From Bacteroidales bacterium (GTDB taxonomy: Bacteria; Bacteroidota; Bacteroidia; Bacteroidales; UBA932): a stretch of DNA of 8,762 nt. The notes below the pieces were generated by a model, which saw only the letters and a list, made by a program, of their open reading frames with translations, was not told where the DNA came from and searched no databases. Both the position numbers and the translations under genes were made by a program. Of this stretch, positions 6,806 through 8,762 are shown piece by piece (the first letter of the stretch is position 1; every line of letters starts with the position of its first letter). The stretch spans positions 1-8,762 of the forward strand of contig JAFUQW010000053.1 in NCBI GenBank assembly GCA_017472115.1. Direction: 5' to 3'.

Positions 6806-8475
6806 TGAATCTCAACATCATCGGCAGAACAGGCCGCATTGCGGTTATCGGTGCGATACTGCTAAGCTCTGCGTCATGCATATATATCAACGAGGAACTT
6901 GGAGAAAACCTCATTCCTACAGATCAGTTATGGGATGTATTCAACCCTGATGCGGTTGACATAAAAGACATCAGACTGCAGATGTCTGACAGTCTTTCCG
7001 GCTATAACACCTCACGGTTCACTTTCGGAGCCATCAGTGACGGAGAACTCGGATCGAGCATGAAAAGTACGAGTTTCACACTCGTACCTCTTGCTGACGA
7101 ACTGGACTTCGGAGAAGATACAAAGCTGAGACAATTCCATTTCACTGCCGTAAGGGACACTCTTTCCATGGCTTTTGACAATCAGGAGCGTATTCTGCAG
7201 AATGTCTATGTCACAGAACTCAAGAAACCTCTGGATTCCACGGTCCTCTACACAGGATCGTTCATGGACCCTAAGATAAGGGAAGAATTCCTTGACCTTG
7301 ACAACAGGATCACTGAGGGAATACCTGTATATAACGGAGGCGATTCGCTTTCTTTCGATTTCAGCGAAGCCTATGCCTTGGAATTCATCGAGAGACTCAA
7401 GACCGTTCCGCTCGACAGTATGAACCTGTATCTTGAAAAGGTACCTGGCATATATATTTCAACAGACACACCGGCAGGTCCCGGAGGACGAATAAACATG
7501 TTCAATCTCCCGATCAGGACAAGTTCAGGATACGTTACAGGCAACTATGCGGAATTGAAATTCACAGCAAGGTACGACCATTCGGAAGAGCCTGTTGACA
7601 CTTCTTTCCTCTTCTATTTCGGACCGGCGGATTTCCGTAGCGAAGACAATGTCAAGAACGGCACATTCCCGACCCAGTTCGCTTTCAACACCAGCGAACA
7701 CGAAAGTGTCGGAATCTATGGAGGAGAAGGAGTGAAGGCCACTGACAAGATCTATGTAGAGGGAGGCAGCGGCGTCAAGCCTGTGGTGAAGGCTCTCGAG
7801 ATCAAGAGAATAGTAGAGGAAGAGCTGGCAAAGGCCGGAATCAAGGATTTTTCACAGGTGGTGATCAACAAGGCTACCATAATCCTTCCATATGATGTCA
7901 ACGGCAATTACGAACTGCTTGACAAATATCCTCAGATCCTGAGCCCTACCGTAAGACTCAGAAGCAGCGAAGGAAATTATATTTCCTATGCAGGACTTAC
8001 AGACTCGAGCATTTCCACTGAGAATCAGGGCGACATCAACAGATCGCTGAACATGTATTCTCCTGACATAAGCCACCACGTGCAGGAAATCCTCAAATTA
8101 GACAGAAACGATGCAGACTTCGAGAAGGATATCGAGAACTTCGACATCTGGTTCCTCATAATGGCCACAGAAATCGAGGAAAGCAACACAGACGACAGTG
8201 CCCTCAACAGTCTTTACAACAATCTCGCTTACAGTTCATACTATGGCAACATGATGTATGATCCATACGGATACGGCTATGGCTACGGAAGCAACTATTA
8301 CAACTACATGGCCATGGCGGCCTATGCAAGCGGATATTATTCCGACAGCGAAGCAGAGACCACGGTAGAACTCGACAAGGACAGATTCTACAATTGTACG
8401 CTCAACGGACCGGAGTCAGCCGGTGCCAGACCACAGCTGAAGTTCACCTTCTCAGCACCAAAGACTGCTGAATAA
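6805..8475 (+). CDS. DUF4270 family lipoprotein
   Basis: A 556-residue predicted lipoprotein of a Bacteroidota-specific family with no known function. The N-terminus has basic residues (R8, R11), a hydrophobic core (12-20) and Cys25 after SSAS. The -3 residue is Ser rather than the usual Leu, but the relaxed Bacteroidota lipobox allows this. After Cys25 comes IYINEELGENLIPTDQ; the LGxxLIPTDQ element is characteristic of DUF4270, and the acidic residues near the Cys may help surface export. The rest is polar and beta-rich looking, with no catalytic motif I recognise. A Tyr/Gly-rich tract (476-512) precedes a final beta-like segment ending in KFTFSAPKTAE. The gene begins on the last base of the upstream GT5-like stop codon, so both are likely translated together. 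A hairpin terminator follows 20 bases after the stop. It probably sits in the outer membrane; the role is unknown. Confidence 0.85.
   Translation: MNLNIIGRTGRIAVIGAILLSSASCIYINEELGENLIPTDQLWDVFNPDAVDIKDIRLQMSDSLSGYNTSRFTFGAISDGELGSSMKSTSFTLVPLADELDFGEDTKLRQFHFTAVRDTLSMAFDNQERILQNVYVTELKKPLDSTVLYTGSFMDPKIREEFLDLDNRITEGIPVYNGGDSLSFDFSEAYALEFIERLKTVPLDSMNLYLEKVPGIYISTDTPAGPGGRINMFNLPIRTSSGYVTGNYAELKFTARYDHSEEPVDTSFLFYFGPADFRSEDNVKNGTFPTQFAFNTSEHESVGIYGGEGVKATDKIYVEGGSGVKPVVKALEIKRIVEEELAKAGIKDFSQVVINKATIILPYDVNGNYELLDKYPQILSPTVRLRSSEGNYISYAGLTDSSISTENQGDINRSLNMYSPDISHHVQEILKLDRNDADFEKDIENFDIWFLIMATEIEESNTDDSALNSLYNNLAYSSYYGNMMYDPYGYGYGYGSNYYNYMAMAAYASGYYSDSEAETTVELDKDRFYNCTLNGPESAGARPQLKFTFSAPKTAE
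8266..8289 (+). repeat. Four tandem Tyr-Gly codon pairs in the DUF4270 gene
   Basis: The six-base unit TAY-GGN occurs four times in a row, encoding YGYGYGYG (residues 488-495). Third positions vary between copies (tac gga, tac ggc, tat ggc, tac gga), so the unit is imperfect at DNA level. It sits inside a wider Tyr-rich tract (bases 8230-8340) with 14 Tyr in 37 residues. Confidence 0.9.
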
Positions 8476-8495
8476 GGAACAATACATACAATGAC

Positions 8496-8527
8496 AAAGG
8501 GCCGGTCTTTTCAGACCAGCCCTTTTT
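8496..8527. terminator. Hairpin terminator between DUF4270 and acpP, likely bidirectional
   Basis: Bases 8496-8508 pair with 8513-8525 across a TTTC loop: twelve base pairs with a single C-A mismatch (8503/8518). The stem carries AAAGGG...CCCTTT at its base and runs into a T tract (8523-8527) on the plus strand. On the minus strand the stem is followed by TTTGT, a weaker U-run. It lies 20 bases after the DUF4270 stop and 18 bases after the acpP stop on the other strand, so it can end transcription from both sides. Confidence 0.85.
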
Positions 8528-8542
8528 GTATTTCAGACAAAA

Positions 8543-8762
8543 TTATTTTGCGTTTACCTTGTCCTCAATGTACTTGATAGCGTCGCCTACAGTTGCGATC
8601 TTGTCACCGGCGTCATCATCAGGAATCTCGATATCGAACTTCTTCTCGAAATCCATGATAAGCTCTACGATGTCAAGTGAATCAGCACCAAGATCGTTAG
8701 TGAAGCTTGCTGTTTCAGTAACTTCAGAAGCATCTACGCCGAGTTTCTCAACGATGATTGCC
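8543..8762 (-). CDS. acpP: Acyl carrier protein AcpP (N-terminus cut by window edge)
   Basis: This small acidic cytosolic protein carries growing acyl chains on a 4'-phosphopantetheine arm during fatty acid synthesis and donates acyl groups to phospholipid and lipid A enzymes. The visible 72 residues end at TAA (8543-8545 on the minus strand); only a handful of N-terminal residues lie beyond the window. The GADSLD motif is present, with the phosphopantetheine Ser at visible residue 28 (bases 8678-8680), followed by the acidic recognition helix II ([14 protein letters not shown]) and the [20 protein letters not shown] stretch of helices III and IV. The match to housekeeping AcpP is strong across its length. 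A terminator follows directly, so no gene is co-transcribed downstream; in Bacteroides fabF is usually found there. A second, specialised ACP is possible but less likely. Confidence 0.95.
   Translation of the reverse strand, partial: AIIVEKLGVDASEVTETASFTNDLGADSLDIVELIMDFEKKFDIEIPDDDAGDKIATVGDAIKYIEDKVNAK

Overview
The window looks like a chromosomal segment from a member of the Bacteroidales (phylum Bacteroidota). The evidence is three families essentially confined to that phylum (DUF4294, DUF3098, DUF4270), a short glycogen-synthase-like protein typical of the group, and promoters of the Bacteroidota sigma-ABfr type (-7 box TAnnTTTG). The genus cannot be fixed from this sequence. A cellobiose phosphorylase suggests a plant-fibre or cellodextrin user, as found in gut or rumen, but that is inference.

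Layout, left to right. (1) Bases 2-2377 (+): cellobiose phosphorylase (GH94), missing only its extreme N-terminus. (2) Bases 2458-3192 (+): an exported DUF4294 protein with a textbook TTTG-N19-TAnnTTTG promoter. (3) Bases 5901 down to 3170 (-): a tightly packed envelope operon in the order ftsX, DUF3098 membrane protein, uppP, lpxH-like phosphoesterase. Gaps are 3, 3 and 11 bases, and the last gene runs 23 bases tail-to-tail into the DUF4294 gene. (4) Bases 5902-5989: an AT-rich divergent promoter region with two back-to-back -7 boxes. (5) Bases 5990-8475 (+): a two-gene unit whose stop and start codons overlap by one base, encoding a GT5-like protein with only the N-terminal half of glycogen synthase and a 556-residue DUF4270 lipoprotein with a Tyr/Gly-rich tract. 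(6) Bases 8496-8527: a strong hairpin lying between convergent genes. (7) Bases 8543-8762 (-): the C-terminal 72 residues of acyl carrier protein AcpP.

Functionally, the centre concerns the cell envelope: FtsX (division and peptidoglycan hydrolase control), UppP (undecaprenyl carrier recycling) and an LpxH-like enzyme (lipid A synthesis), with AcpP (acyl donor for fatty acids and lipid A) at the right edge. The phosphorylase yields glucose 1-phosphate from cellobiose inside the cell. Genes fill nearly the whole window. I see no tRNA, rRNA, CRISPR array, insertion sequence, phage gene or toxin-antitoxin pair, and no clearly new multi-gene system. The most open questions are the GT5-like/DUF4270 pair and the substrate of the LpxH-like enzyme.
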